64,000 nucleotides of DNA from Phoronis australis (GCA_002633005.1 NMRA01000040.1:203362-267361); one strand, 5' to 3'. Positions 52,101-58,179 are shown, counted from the first letter of the stretch. Notes: a model not told the origin generated them from the letters alone. Translations and numbers: made by a program.

Positions 52101-54924
52101 TAATAAGATCTAGCCTGCCTGTGAGTGTTGCCACTAAACAACTCAACAGTCACTTAAGATTAGAGGAATTGCCATATTTGTTACTAGCATAAATAATCAG
52201 TTAAAAGGAATGACCTTTAAACAAAAAATCACCAGTTATTAGTATTTGTCTAATAGTGAAGAGCGTTGCACAAAAGTGTCTTCTACTCCTCTGAGCTCGG
52301 TTTTACTAGTGAATGCAGTAAGGGAATGAATGTGAACCTGGATATAATGCGAAAGGGGTTTCTGGGGCTGTGCTCATATTGAGTGTGACCTCACTATCCA
52401 AATAGATCAATATCGTTTCGGTTTTCTTCTGCAGATGTGGGAGGCATGATATGTAAGTAAGGTGAAGCCGAAATGGCAAACTTAAAACTGGAATTGGCAG
52501 TGGTGAATCTTCTCCTGAAGCATTCAGTGATTCAGTGATCTCTACTTGGTCCATGCTCAATCATCAGTGAGATATGCTAAGTAGCCGAATTTTAAAAAAA
52601 TAATTCTTTTGAAAGACAGCGTTGTGCAGGGCTTTGTTCTTTGCAGGTTCTGCTGGCTCAAGTTTGCCAAACTGATGGTGGTTGTATGGTTGTTTCCTTG
52701 CAGGGTACGCTGGCTCAAGTTTGCCAAACTGATGGTGGTTGTATGGTTGTTTCCTTGCAGGGTACGCTGGCTCATGTCTGCCTAGGTTTAGCACCATGCC
52801 ATTCATGTTCTGCAACTTCAATGAGGTCTGTAACTACGCCAATAGGAACGACAAGTCCTATTGGCTGTCCACTAATGCCGCCATACCCATGATGCCTGTG
52901 ACAGAGGAGCGCATTCGACCGTTTATCAGTAGGTGTGCTGTCTGCGACTCCCCAGCCAATCTGCTAGCGGTTCACAGTCAAACAGCACAGATTCCTGACT
53001 GCCCAGATGGGTGGACGGGCTTGTGGATTGGTTACAGTTTTGCCATGGTAAGAAGTACACCAGTTGGCCATTTTGTTCATCAGCTATAAAAATGGTTTTC
53101 TACTTTGGTTTTACTATAATTTAGCTGTAATCTTTCTCGTAAGCATATTGTATTGAAGACACGACTTTGCTCTGTTTTTAATATCGCTTTGTAAATTATG
53201 TTACCTACTAATGTCGATTGGATTTTTATTGCACTATTGTGCTGTAAACACACGATCTCTATTTAGAGAGTTTCAAAGAACCGAAATTAAACTCGTAAAA
53301 ACATAACAAAGTCGTACCTTCAATTAAACAAATTATGCATACTTTGGTTTTGTAAATATTTGTCAAAGCATTTGCCAAAAAATTATCACTCATGCTCTCA
53401 AGTCTTGTCACGTTGCTGTTCCTGTGACTCTCAGTTTCTGTTGGAAGTTAACCGTCTTTGTAGAGACTGGTTCCAGTCTAAAAGAGGAAGAAAATTTCAG
53501 CCTCTCAGCTCTGAATTAGCTAATGGTGCGCTAACTATTGTAGTTCTCATTCTATTACTTTATGTCGTTTTTCATGGCGTGAATATTTCGCTTATAAAGA
53601 TACGTAGGAATTTTCACCGCTGGTTCTTCATCTGTACTGAGAGCAGCTTTAAACAGGAACAAAGAGTGTGTGGCACCAGAGCCAGACAGTTGTGATAACC
53701 CCATTAACTGGTGCGAGTGAGGCCTAATTAAGTGGACATAAAGTGTAGTAAACATTTCGGCTTGTACATACTGGACAATTTTCAAAATATATAAACAATA
53801 ATTTTCAATGAATAAACATTACGATGGAAAAAACAACATGGTGTGGTTTTCGATTTTTGAAAATGGGCGAACTAAAGCTAAAAATCACGAATATTGGTTA
53901 GGGATTGAAGAGAAATGTGCTCAGAGGATTTGCTAACGCTGGTCATAATTAACAATATCACATGGTTCATTCTTTTAGTGTACAACTGGACTACATTATG
54001 ACAAATAAAAACAACACATGGTGACCAAATTAGATGCCAGTAGCTTTTAAGACAGCACTTATTGCCCAGTCATGTCGAACTATTTTATTTGAGGAGTAAC
54101 GTACTACAGGAAAACCGATATTCGCTAGAGTGTGCAAAATGACTGCAATCAGTTGGCAGTGAAACACGTGTTGTAGAGACTAAGGCTAGCTCCAAAGTCA
54201 ATGAAAAAAATTCAAGCAAATAGATAAAGTTGGGTCGGTGGGTGAAAGCTGACTTCAAAGTTTCATTGACAATCAAAATCTGCCACTGTTTTAAATTGGC
54301 ACTTCAAGCTTAAAAATAAAATCAAAAGATAGCAACTCGGCAGCAAACAAAACAAAGTAGACTAGAGTAATAAAAATAAAATGACGAAAAGCGGTATGAA
54401 ACAGTTAAACCAACAGTCGCTTGAGAAGTGGCCCTTTCTTAAGATAAACCAAAGTTTCCGTGTATATTTTTGCAATTTTTAAAATGTACCAAATCAAAAC
54501 CGTTCTTTCATCGTTTCAGGCTGTAACCCTGTGTAAATGCCAGAGAAAACCAATTTTTGGGTGTAATAACAACCACCCTGTTGAGAAAGTAGTGCTTGTG
54601 ATCCTTTCCATTTCATGTAATTATTGTTATCCCTAGTCTATCAACTTGTACCCATTTCTTCTGTAGCACACAGCAGCTGGGGCTGAGGGCGGTGGTCAGC
54701 AGCTGTCGAGTCCTGGAAGTTGCCTTCAGAATTTCCGTGCAACGCCATTCATCGAGTGCAACGGTGGCCGCGGAACGTGCCACTACTTCGCCAACAAGTA
54801 TAGTTTCTGGCTATCCATCATAGACCGTCAAGGCCAGTTTTCAGTTCCAAGATCACAGACCATCAAAGCTAATCTTCTCAGTTATGTCAGTCGCTGTCAA
54901 GTCTGTCTCAAAAAGACGTTCTAG
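7651..54924 (+). CDS. COL4A2: Type IV collagen alpha chain, alpha2-class (35 coding exons, spliced)
   Basis: Structural chain of basement-membrane collagen. It is secreted, forms a triple helix with partner chains, and networks through its 7S and NC1 ends. The 35 exons listed separately join in frame to 1728 residues plus stop; vertebrate alpha2 is about 1712 with its signal peptide. Order: a 7S cysteine cluster (residues 6-17 of the visible chain), about 1480 residues of Gly-X-Y with about 14 interruptions, and an NC1 of about 224 residues with 12 cysteines. The even-class call rests on EKGARG in 7S, the paired-cysteine and GETRT interruptions, and NC1 signatures ([32 protein letters not shown]). 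Early introns are mostly phase 0; later ones split the first Gly codon (phase 1), as is usual for type IV genes. Many exon lengths are multiples of 9. The signal-peptide exon is not identified. The class assignment is from family knowledge; the exon model is read from the sequence. Confidence 0.95.
8380..8560. other. CpG-rich patch inside the TTAA element
   Basis: A CpG-dense stretch, including a CCGCGCGCGCGAC run, in otherwise AT-rich intron. No gene assigned. It may be transposon-internal or a young insertion. Confidence 0.45.
8688..8869. other. Assembly gap (182 N)
   Basis: Run of undetermined bases within the TTAA-flanked element; probably unresolved repeat. Confidence 1.
9310..12770. 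other. Remainder of intron 1
   Basis: AT-rich non-coding sequence. The only structure seen is a two-copy 27-bp tandem duplication at 12239-12292. Short ORFs here lack coding character or splice context. Confidence 0.6.
12239..12292 (+). repeat. 27-bp tandem duplication
   Basis: Two near-identical units containing CCAGGAACTGACAAGGAATA, 27 bp apart. Confidence 0.85.
12771..12905 (+). CDS. COL4A2: Collagen IV coding exon 2
   Basis: 45 codons, phase 0/0, TTTTCTAG acceptor, GTAGGA donor. Uninterrupted Gly-X-Y from [10 protein letters not shown] to GSKGDR. Start of the triple helix after the 7S cysteine cluster. Confidence 0.93.
13317..13361 (+). CDS. COL4A2: Collagen IV coding exon 3
   Basis: 15 codons (45 bp, five triplets), phase 0/0, TTTTTTGCAG acceptor, GTGAGT donor. 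Reads [15 protein letters not shown]. Confidence 0.93.
13551..13860 (+). repeat. Degenerate intronic repeat (GTGAAATTTTG / CTAGTGGC family)
   Basis: Contains the recurring GTGAAATTTTGCACA-like and ATTTGGCAAATA-like phrases shared with units at 33400-33870. Highly diverged; boundaries approximate. Confidence 0.35.
14029..14146 (+). CDS. COL4A2: Collagen IV coding exon 4
   Basis: Phase 0 in, phase 1 out. CATCCAG acceptor, GTACAG donor. Contains [13 protein letters not shown]: the conserved 7S-region cysteine and N-G-T glycosylation sequon, equivalent to the GCNGT site of vertebrate chains. Confidence 0.92.
14897..15400. mobile_element. Foldback element with arms of about 105-115 bp
   Basis: 14897-15013 and 15295-15400 are inverted copies of each other (GGAGAATTTCTGG, ACAACTTTTATGATGCC and GAGCTAATGAAGTGGA are shared in order). 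The intervening about 280 bp carries a segment (15164-15293) repeated elsewhere in the window. Confidence 0.7.
16183..16305 (-). repeat. Reverse-orientation copy of the 15164-15293 segment
   Basis: CTCTCTTTAATCCTGATAAA and AAGCCACTCAGAAGGAC match the reverse complement of the foldback loop. It ends a few tens of bases before a collagen exon. Confidence 0.65.
16343..16440 (+). CDS. COL4A2: Collagen IV coding exon 5
   Basis: Phase 1 in, phase 0 out. CCCATTCAG acceptor, GTAAGT donor. Carries the interruption GEPSIFG, at a place where vertebrate 7S-proximal helices also break. Confidence 0.92.
17308..17370 (+). CDS. COL4A2: Collagen IV coding exon 6
   Basis: 21 codons, phase 0/0, CTTCCAG acceptor, GTAAGT donor. 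Perfect Gly-X-Y ([10 protein letters not shown] to GPPGPV). Confidence 0.93.
17780..18263 (+). repeat. Dispersed repeat of about 500 bp, copy 1
   Basis: Aligns along its length with 49664-50180 in the same orientation. Shared blocks include TGTAGCCAATATCTTACACG, AGCTCTCTTTTGTTCGATAA and ATACCAGACAAAAGACTGTG. No coding content recognised. Confidence 0.85.
18463..18702 (+). CDS. COL4A2: Collagen IV coding exon 7
   Basis: 80 codons, phase 0/0, GTGAGT donor. Two breaks in the helix: GNMGLGYRG and a long one, [19 protein letters not shown], holding one cysteine and an N-E-T sequon. The acceptor has a poor pyrimidine tract (TTATGGTCAG), but frame and register fix it. Confidence 0.9.
19164..19271 (+). 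CDS. COL4A2: Collagen IV coding exon 8
   Basis: 36 codons, phase 0/0, CTACTGCAG acceptor, GTAAGC donor. Perfect Gly-[12 protein letters not shown] to GIPGLK. Confidence 0.93.
20158..20277 (+). CDS. COL4A2: Collagen IV coding exon 9
   Basis: 40 codons, phase 0/0, TTTCTTACAG acceptor, GTACGT donor. Contains the RGD motif GIRGDLG. The exon ends GRIG and the next starts GKG, so the junction itself makes a one-step break (GRIGGKG). Confidence 0.88.
21022..21442. mobile_element. Foldback/MITE-like element
   Basis: Ends are inverted copies beginning CAAGGTACCTAAACT. Arms of about 120 bp pair throughout (CTAAACACGG, GTACCTGCAAACACCGTTCA). AGCT flanks both ends. CpG-rich relative to its intron. No coding frame. 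Confidence 0.8.
22069..22101 (+). repeat. GTT trinucleotide microsatellite
   Basis: About ten GTT units in intron 9. Confidence 0.9.
22381..22576 (+). CDS. COL4A2: Collagen IV coding exon 10
   Basis: Phase 0 in, phase 1 out. TTAACAG acceptor, GTAGGC donor. Long perfect Gly-X-Y run (GKGNDGPKG to GEPGPPG). Confidence 0.93.
23113..23124 (+). repeat. 12-base poly-G run
   Basis: Homopolymer 45 bases before the exon 11 acceptor. Confidence 0.9.
23170..23336 (+). CDS. COL4A2: Collagen IV coding exon 11
   Basis: Phase 1 in, phase 0 out. The acceptor is a weak TTTCAAG with a poor pyrimidine tract; donor GTGAGT. Contains the break GEPGEGLRG. The register either side supports the chosen ends. Confidence 0.88.
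23931..24063 (+). CDS. COL4A2: Collagen IV coding exon 12
   Basis: Phase 0 in, phase 1 out. CTGTGCAG acceptor, GTAAGA donor. Contains the break GKSSNGTQG with an N-G-T sequon. Confidence 0.92.
24640..24790 (-). repeat. T-rich dispersed repeat, inverted partial copy
   Basis: The reverse complement reads AAATTCTACAATCTCTCTAC then TTTCAGAAAAT, matching the core of the copy at 30560-30880. Confidence 0.45.
25450..25628 (+). CDS. COL4A2: Collagen IV coding exon 13: paired-cysteine interruption
   Basis: Phase 1 in, phase 0 out. TTTTACCAG acceptor, GTAAGT donor. The break [13 protein letters not shown] has a C-x2-C pair. It sits about 60 residues before the GETRT break, the same spacing I recall for the GECRC and GDSRT breaks of vertebrate alpha2. 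Confidence 0.92.
26340..26770 (+). repeat. CTAGTGGC repeat family, two units
   Basis: Two diverged units ending GGTGCTTTATAGTGGCA and GGTGCCCCCTAGTGGCA, about 250 bp apart. Non-coding. Confidence 0.55.
27222..27306 (+). CDS. COL4A2: Collagen IV coding exon 14
   Basis: Phase 0 in, phase 1 out. Acceptor ACATGAAG is weak; donor GTACGG. Contains the interruption [11 protein letters not shown], resembling the GDSRT break of alpha2 chains. Confidence 0.86.
27307..28672. other. Intron 14
   Basis: About 1.4 kb AT-rich; nothing recognised. Confidence 0.6.
28673..28788 (+). CDS. COL4A2: Collagen IV coding exon 15
   Basis: Phase 1 in, phase 0 out. CACCAACAG acceptor, GTGAGT donor. Perfect Gly-X-Y ([10 protein letters not shown] to GIKGER). 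Confidence 0.92.
29447..29624 (+). CDS. COL4A2: Collagen IV coding exon 16
   Basis: Phase 0 in, phase 1 out. GTCAACAG acceptor, GTAGGC donor. Break [10 protein letters not shown] second GTAGGC 26 bp downstream would shift the frame, so it is not used here. Confidence 0.91.
29625..31223. other. Intron 16
   Basis: About 1.6 kb. Holds a T-rich family repeat at 30560-30880; nothing else supported. Confidence 0.6.
30560..30880 (+). repeat. T-rich dispersed repeat, copy 2
   Basis: Shares AAATTCTACAGA.TTTC and the following TATATAC..TTTTTCAG pattern with 36320-36640. Confidence 0.6.
31224..31331 (+). CDS. COL4A2: Collagen IV coding exon 17
   Basis: Phase 1/1, TTTTTTCTCAG acceptor, GTGAGT donor. 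Begins with the interruption [10 protein letters not shown]. Confidence 0.92.
31643..31729 (+). CDS. COL4A2: Collagen IV coding exon 18
   Basis: Phase 1/1, TGTACAG acceptor, GTAAGG donor. Break GLPGVGRPG at its end. Confidence 0.91.
31730..33170. other. Intron 18
   Basis: About 1.4 kb. Faint coding-like stretches on both strands at 32700-33100 are discussed in the findings; no gene is supported. Confidence 0.5.
33171..33278 (+). CDS. COL4A2: Collagen IV coding exon 19
   Basis: Phase 1/1, CGTTCCATAG acceptor, GTGAGT donor. Contains the RGD motif GQRGDKG. Confidence 0.93.
33400..33870 (+). repeat. CTAGTGGC repeat family, about three tandem units
   Basis: Units of about 150 bp ending CACCCTTTAGTGATAATTTT, GTGCCCTCTAGCGGCAC and ACCACTTAGTGATC at roughly 33558, 33703 and 33856, each with a GTGAA.TTTGGCA.. 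phrase. Confidence 0.6.
34063..34173 (+). CDS. COL4A2: Collagen IV coding exon 20
   Basis: Phase 1/1, AATTTCAG acceptor, weak donor GTGATA. Contains the interruption [11 protein letters not shown]. Confidence 0.88.
35110..35282 (+). repeat. Direct repeat left of exon 21
   Basis: Matches 35981-36150 (GTTGGATTGTGTAAGTAAAC, TTAACAAAGGGTT and more). Confidence 0.8.
35370..35531 (+). CDS. COL4A2: Collagen IV coding exon 21
   Basis: Phase 1/1, TATTTCAG acceptor, GTAACT donor. Perfect Gly-X-Y over 54 residues. The exon sits between two direct repeats. Confidence 0.92.
35981..36150 (+). repeat. Direct repeat right of exon 21
   Basis: Diverged second copy of 35110-35282, about 870 bp downstream. 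Confidence 0.8.
36320..36640 (+). repeat. T-rich dispersed repeat, copy 3
   Basis: Third forward copy of the family at 3795 and 30560. Confidence 0.6.
36900..37070 (+). CDS. COL4A2: Collagen IV coding exon 22
   Basis: Phase 1/1, ATCATTTAG acceptor, donor GCGG|GTAATG. Perfect Gly-[12 protein letters not shown] to GLPGSAG. Confidence 0.91.
37801..37944 (+). CDS. COL4A2: Collagen IV coding exon 23
   Basis: Phase 1/1, GATATTTAG acceptor, GTAAAC donor. Perfect Gly-[12 protein letters not shown] to GLDGLPG. Confidence 0.92.
38537..38671 (+). CDS. COL4A2: Collagen IV coding exon 24
   Basis: Phase 1/1, GTCTGCAG acceptor, GTAGGC donor. Contains the RGD motif [10 protein letters not shown]. Confidence 0.93.
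38672..40306. other. Intron 24
   Basis: About 1.6 kb AT-rich. Nothing recognised beyond short T/A runs. Confidence 0.6.
40307..40482 (+). CDS. COL4A2: Collagen IV coding exon 25
   Basis: Phase 1 in, phase 0 out. CCAATCCAG acceptor, weak donor GTACGA. Break GRDGDGPVG. Confidence 0.9.
41617..41860 (+). CDS. COL4A2: Collagen IV coding exon 26: GLPGERGD motif
   Basis: Phase 0 in, phase 1 out. TTTTTCCCAG acceptor, GTATGT donor. 81 codons of perfect Gly-X-Y. Contains [10 protein letters not shown], which combines a GLPGER collagen-receptor-type site with an RGD. Confidence 0.93.
41861..44213. other. Intron 26
   Basis: 2.35 kb. Holds an inverted-repeat element (about 42900-43600); the rest is AT-rich with nothing recognised. 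Confidence 0.6.
42900..43600. mobile_element. Diverged foldback element
   Basis: TTTAATCCTTGATCTTCGATTG near 42904 and CGTAGAGACCCCTA near 42988 are matched in inverse order and orientation at 43490-43595. Arms of about 100 bp, diverged. Confidence 0.5.
44214..44393 (+). CDS. COL4A2: Collagen IV coding exon 27
   Basis: Phase 1/1, AATTTCAG acceptor, weak donor GTACCG. Perfect Gly-[12 protein letters not shown] to GLPGDKG. Confidence 0.91.
45295..45417 (+). CDS. COL4A2: Collagen IV coding exon 28
   Basis: Phase 1/1, ACACCTTAG acceptor, GTATGT donor. Break GEPGVGIKG. Confidence 0.92.
45468..45491. repeat. 9-bp-arm hairpin
   Basis: GTCTGGTAC and GTACCAGAC separated by six bases, just left of the SINE-like sequence. 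Confidence 0.7.
45545..45695 (-). mobile_element. tRNA-derived SINE-like sequence
   Basis: On the minus strand an A-box-like TGGCGTAGTGTG (45668-45679) precedes a B-box-like GAGTTCGAATAC (45626-45637) at tRNA-like spacing. The acceptor arms do not pair like a working tRNA, so a SINE head is more likely than a tRNA gene. Confidence 0.6.
46188..46295 (+). CDS. COL4A2: Collagen IV coding exon 29
   Basis: Phase 1/1, ATTTCCAG acceptor, GTGGGT donor. Interruption [10 protein letters not shown]. Confidence 0.92.
46995..47080 (+). repeat. Fragment of an intronic repeat (GATATTTGGATTTAGCC)
   Basis: ATGGACTCGATATTTGGATT resembles 47675-47770 and 50262-50340. Confidence 0.4.
47194..47328 (+). CDS. COL4A2: Collagen IV coding exon 30
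   Basis: Phase 1/1, CCATTTAG acceptor, GTATGA donor. Perfect Gly-[12 protein letters not shown] to GLPGAPG. Confidence 0.92.
47620..47775 (+). repeat. Short derivative of the 49664-50340 repeat
   Basis: GGTAGATAATTGGC and CAAAAGACTG, followed by GGATTTAGCC, appear in the same order as at 50055-50300 but closer together. Confidence 0.45.
47837..48124 (+). CDS. COL4A2: Collagen IV coding exon 31 (largest helical exon)
   Basis: 288 bp, phase 1/1, TTCCGTAG acceptor, GTAAGA donor. 96 residues of perfect Gly-X-Y, with the RGD motif [10 protein letters not shown]. Confidence 0.93.
48400..48860 (+). repeat. CTAGTGGC repeat family, diverged units
   Basis: Contains CATCACCTCCTAGTGGCCA at about 48650 and related phrases; a further GTGATGCCCCCTGTACC lies near 49140. 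Confidence 0.5.
49485..49601 (+). CDS. COL4A2: Collagen IV coding exon 32
   Basis: Phase 1/1, GAATTTCAG acceptor, GTGAGT donor. Perfect Gly-[12 protein letters not shown] to GSDGQLG. Confidence 0.92.
49664..50180 (+). repeat. Dispersed repeat of about 500 bp, copy 2
   Basis: Same orientation as 17780-18263; the best blocks are near-identical. Confidence 0.85.
51743..51934 (+). CDS. COL4A2: Collagen IV coding exon 33: helix end and NC1 start
   Basis: Phase 1/1, TTTTGACAG acceptor, GTAAGC donor. The last Gly-X-Y triplets end [10 protein letters not shown] and NC1 begins [10 protein letters not shown]. Carries one NC1 cysteine (PPCPRG) and the conserved [19 protein letters not shown]. Confidence 0.95.
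52647..52760 (+). repeat. 57-bp tandem duplication carrying two extra 3' splice sites
   Basis: Two copies (52647-52703 and 52704-52760) precede exon 34. Each starts like the exon (GGTACGCTGGCTCA in copy 2) and ends TTGTTTCCTTGCAG. Each extra acceptor keeps the reading frame (57 is 19 codons) but meets TGA after about nine codons (GYAGSSLPN, stop). Confidence 0.92.
52761..53047 (+). CDS. COL4A2: Collagen IV coding exon 34: NC1 middle
   Basis: Phase 1 in, phase 0 out. TTCCTTGCAG acceptor, GTAAGA donor. Reads [15 protein letters not shown], then [10 protein letters not shown] and AAIPMMPV, ending LWIGYSFAM. Six NC1 cysteines. It completes the first C4 subdomain and starts the second. The methionine pair in IPMMPV covers the Met93 position used for sulfilimine bonds. 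Confidence 0.95.
53048..54666. other. Intron 34
   Basis: 1.6 kb AT-rich. Apart from the repeat copy at 53588, nothing recognised. Confidence 0.6.
53588..53690 (+). repeat. Copy of the 15164-15293 segment
   Basis: CTTATAAAGATACG, GGAATTTTCACCGCTGGTTC and GGAACAAAGAGTGTG follow the order of the foldback loop at 15190-15285. Confidence 0.55.
54667..54924 (+). CDS. COL4A2: Collagen IV coding exon 35: NC1 end and stop
   Basis: 85 codons plus TAG, phase 0 in, TTCTGTAG acceptor. Reads [30 protein letters not shown] and ends [11 protein letters not shown]. Five cysteines, completing twelve. HTAAG..GGGQ and [11 protein letters not shown] are even-class signatures. At the place of Lys211 of alpha1 (FKK) it has FSV. 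Confidence 0.96.
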   Translation, partial: HTAAGAEGGGQQLSSPGSCLQNFRATPFIECNGGRGTCHYFANKYSFWLSIIDRQGQFSVPRSQTIKANLLSYVSRCQVCLKKTF

Positions 54925-56205
54925 GCCAACCGTTTTATGTGTAACACTTTTTGTTTTGAATTCTACATGAAAGTTTAACTGGATTCGGGGTTTTTAGCTC
55001 TGTATTTATGAAGATATGCCTGTATCTTTATAACATTCTTGTAAATAATCTAGCGTCGATGCTGGCTAGCATGTTCGTTTTTCCGAATGTGAAGGCTCGA
55101 CATAGCAGTGATTGCCAGTAAGAGATTAGCTGTAATCTTGCAGTACAGCATTAACTTGCGTGGTGCACCATCCTTCTTCGCAGCATATTATCTGGTCGTA
55201 GTTAGGTAATTCTTGCTCAGATGTCATGTGCGTGATCTCCAGTAAACAGCTCGACCAGTAACTAGCTGGACTCACTCCCCAAGGAACACTGAAACTGTAA
55301 CTTGGTGTCAAATGTCGACGGCGAGGAAACACTCATCGGTTTCAGCGATTCTTGGCTTCTCGTGACTAAGATGAGCCAGTATTGTGATACGTGGCGTTAG
55401 CATTATTTTGATGGTGTTTTTGTCTTAATTGTTGAGGTTACTTTTGTCATTCAGGATCCAACATTTAGAGCGCATGTTTTGGGGGTCGTTTGATGAAGCA
55501 ATTATTTCATTGCAACATGAAATTTCTGGGGTTTTCTCGACTATCTTGCTATGCTAACGTCACACAAAAATACTCTTTTGAAAACACTGCCATGAAGTTG
55601 AGCCATTCAGACTTTGTATGATGTATGTACGACGTATTTAGTTTTTAGTTGAAAAGCAAGGGATTTTAGAAACAAGTTGATTATTTTACATAATTATGTA
55701 TTTTATATATATCCCTGCCTGAAATGGTGCTAATGAAGCGGTATTCTAGTTTCCAATACAGTTTAGATGTTGCCCCTATTGTACATCGTTTTTTACATTT
55801 TATAAGGCTTTGTATTTTCTATGGTGGACTCACTTAGACATACAGTTGGTCAATTGGTACCTGTGTTGTGGCGAAAGGACATAGAAGCCGCAGTAAAACA
55901 CAGGCCATGCAAACCAGTGCACGTTTAGATCTAGTTAGTTGTGTTCCTAGTGTAACTGCAATATTTTAACTTAAGTCTTTAATGACCAAACAATCTCGAC
56001 GTCTTTAATGTCACTGACAGTGAATAGTCCCCTCTCTGTGAGATTCTATCTAGACTCGATGTTTTAATGAAAATCCCCGCTATGTTTTGATATTCTGCAG
56101 GTTTCCCGCATCTACAAAATAACATCTTGTGAGTTATTTTGTGAATTTCCTTATTGAAGTTTTGTACATGCCGAATATATAAAAATAAACATAATGCTCA
56201 AATGA
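54925..56205 (+). other. Collagen 3' UTR (inferred)
   Basis: About 1.28 kb from the stop to just past the first AATAAA. No coding content. The end point is inferred from the signal only. Confidence 0.6.
56184..56189 (+). terminator. Poly(A) signal AATAAA (collagen gene)
   Basis: First canonical hexamer after the stop, followed by the GT-rich TGTTGGTTTTGGTTTT. A second AATAAA lies at 56388-56393. Confidence 0.6.
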
Positions 56206-58125
56206 CGAACCTGTTGGTTTTGGTTTTACCAATGTTTCAAAACATTAACGTCAACAAAGAGAGTGACTTAAATTCATTTTTATTCATTTACAACCTAAAT
56301 ATTGCACAGCCACCAGAGAAATGCACATACAATTTAACCCACCAGCGGAGTAATTCATAACGAACGTTAGTTGAAAGCATTAGAAAAAATAAAATGTTTT
56401 GCAATAGGTTACAAATTTCAATGAAAAGTTATAGCAGTAAGTTATCAGAACCTAGTTAACAGCCACAGCATTGAATAACCTTTAGCCTAATAGTGCTATA
56501 CAACAAATTAAGTACGTACAGGCACACCTGGAGAGATGACAGCTAACTTATTGTTTTGGCTATATCTGGCTAAGAATTGTGAAAAAGCACACAAAGACAT
56601 CTAACCTGATCAGACACTAAATACCTTGCGGGTCGGTTTTGTTATGATTAAAATTGTTCCAGAAATGTTCATCTCCCGTTTCCTTGTTTTCTCCTAAAAT
56701 CGGAAACAAACATGCAGAAAATCGATAATAAACACCATAATAAAGAAGACTACATTTAGTAAAGGACACATAAAGACCAATAGAGAACGGTCATAGCACT
56801 CAATGTTTATATTTACACAACTCCCAGTTGGCACAGACCAGATAGCCTGCAGTCATAAATGGTCACGAGATGTGACCCAGTAACTACCAGTCCAAGGAGA
56901 TTTCTGTCCCAGACTTGAAATTACTAGGTCATGTTATAAAGCCATGTATGACTGCAGGGTAACTACATAATGCAATTACAAAGCGAACAATGATCATTTC
57001 CGCTGCAAACTCCCAGCATGCTCCCTTGTAGCTGCCTGCCTTAACATCAAAGTGCGACTGTTCAAGCATTCTGGACACAACAATCAGCAACTTTGAACTA
57101 AGATAAAACAAGTTTGAGACAGTTTAACATGCTAAGAGTTCTACCATGTACTACAATCGCGGAAAACTATTAATAATTTTGTTTCGGAACTACCTTTTTT
57201 GAAAAATTCAAGATGAAGCAAAACAGACCACTAAAATACTATGTGTCCTACCACAATAGTCAAGCTAGGTAATAAACTGGGATGTACACATGCAGTCTCT
57301 CTTGAACAGGAAACACAGTCGCTCTTTACTGTCATTACACATCTCTTGGTATCTATAATCTTGGAGTGACATCTTTTCTTGTTAATCACTGTTCCTCTAG
57401 AATGTATGTACTTTTCATGCAACAATAGAAACCGACACTATAACTGCAAAGCAGAAGGACTGTATTATGGCTGAGCAGTCACTTCCACTCAGCAAGCACA
57501 AATGACCGACACAAACTGTGTTCAATAAATAGTGCGAGCCATCTGTGCCTTCTGTTATTGCGCTGAATGCAAAAACACACCATGAGAAGAGCAATTAACG
57601 CAGAAATACACCTCCAGGTGTCCATTCCGTAGACCATGAAAATCACGAAAATTCAGGACCATGCAAGTTTTCGCACCGTACCACGCATTGCAAGTATGCA
57701 ATCACATTTGCTTCAATTGAAGAGATCCTTGGGTGTACAGACCTCAGTCCAGGTAGCTGCCCTTTTAGTATTAGGTAACATGAATAACGGTTGCTATTCC
57801 CTTTAAAAGATTACTCAACAAAAAAACTGAATATGTCCCATATGTGATGTGCTCACTTTTAAACTTTTTATAGAAAGTTACTTGTAACTGTTTGCCATCC
57901 ATTTTCAAATGGTCTTAGGACCAATGACCAGGCAAATGCTCGAATACGTCTAATGTTTAACGAGCTACTGGTGCTTTCCTACATCAGTAATCAAGCTAAA
58001 TTTTAATATCTCCAATTGTAAATTTTGATTGAAGTTCTCTTGTAAAAAATGGACACTAGAATCCTGAATGAGCAAAAGTAAAACATTAATAGATACACTC
58101 CACTTGTTCAGCCAAAGTCGTAGGT
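56206..58125 (-). other. Tail-to-tail interval; probable flippase 3' UTR
   Basis: Non-coding between the convergent genes. Minus-strand signals are ATTAAA at 58002-58007 (about 120 bases after the flippase stop) and AATAAA at 56279-56284. Which is used is unknown. Confidence 0.45.
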
Positions 58126-58179
58126 CTAATTTCCTGAGGGTTTCTTTTTGGTGCTGTCGTAGAAACGAATAACGGTGGC
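58126..58179 (-). CDS. ATP8A: P4-ATPase (ATP8A-type flippase), last coding exon
   Basis: Minus strand. Acceptor CACTATTTCAG, phase 0, 17 codons ATVIRFYDSTKKKPSGN then TAG. It follows the exon ending GVVPQ in phase. The joined tail resembles the VSQ..VIRAYDTTKQ ending I recall for ATP8A1. The product would move aminophospholipids across membranes with a CDC50 partner. Confidence 0.8.
   Translation of the reverse strand, partial: ATVIRFYDSTKKKPSGN

Noticed and set aside
52557-52821. Minus-strand ORFs with repeated [13 protein letters not shown] units
   Set aside because: They are the antisense reading of the 57-bp tandem duplication at the NC1 acceptor, not a repeat protein.
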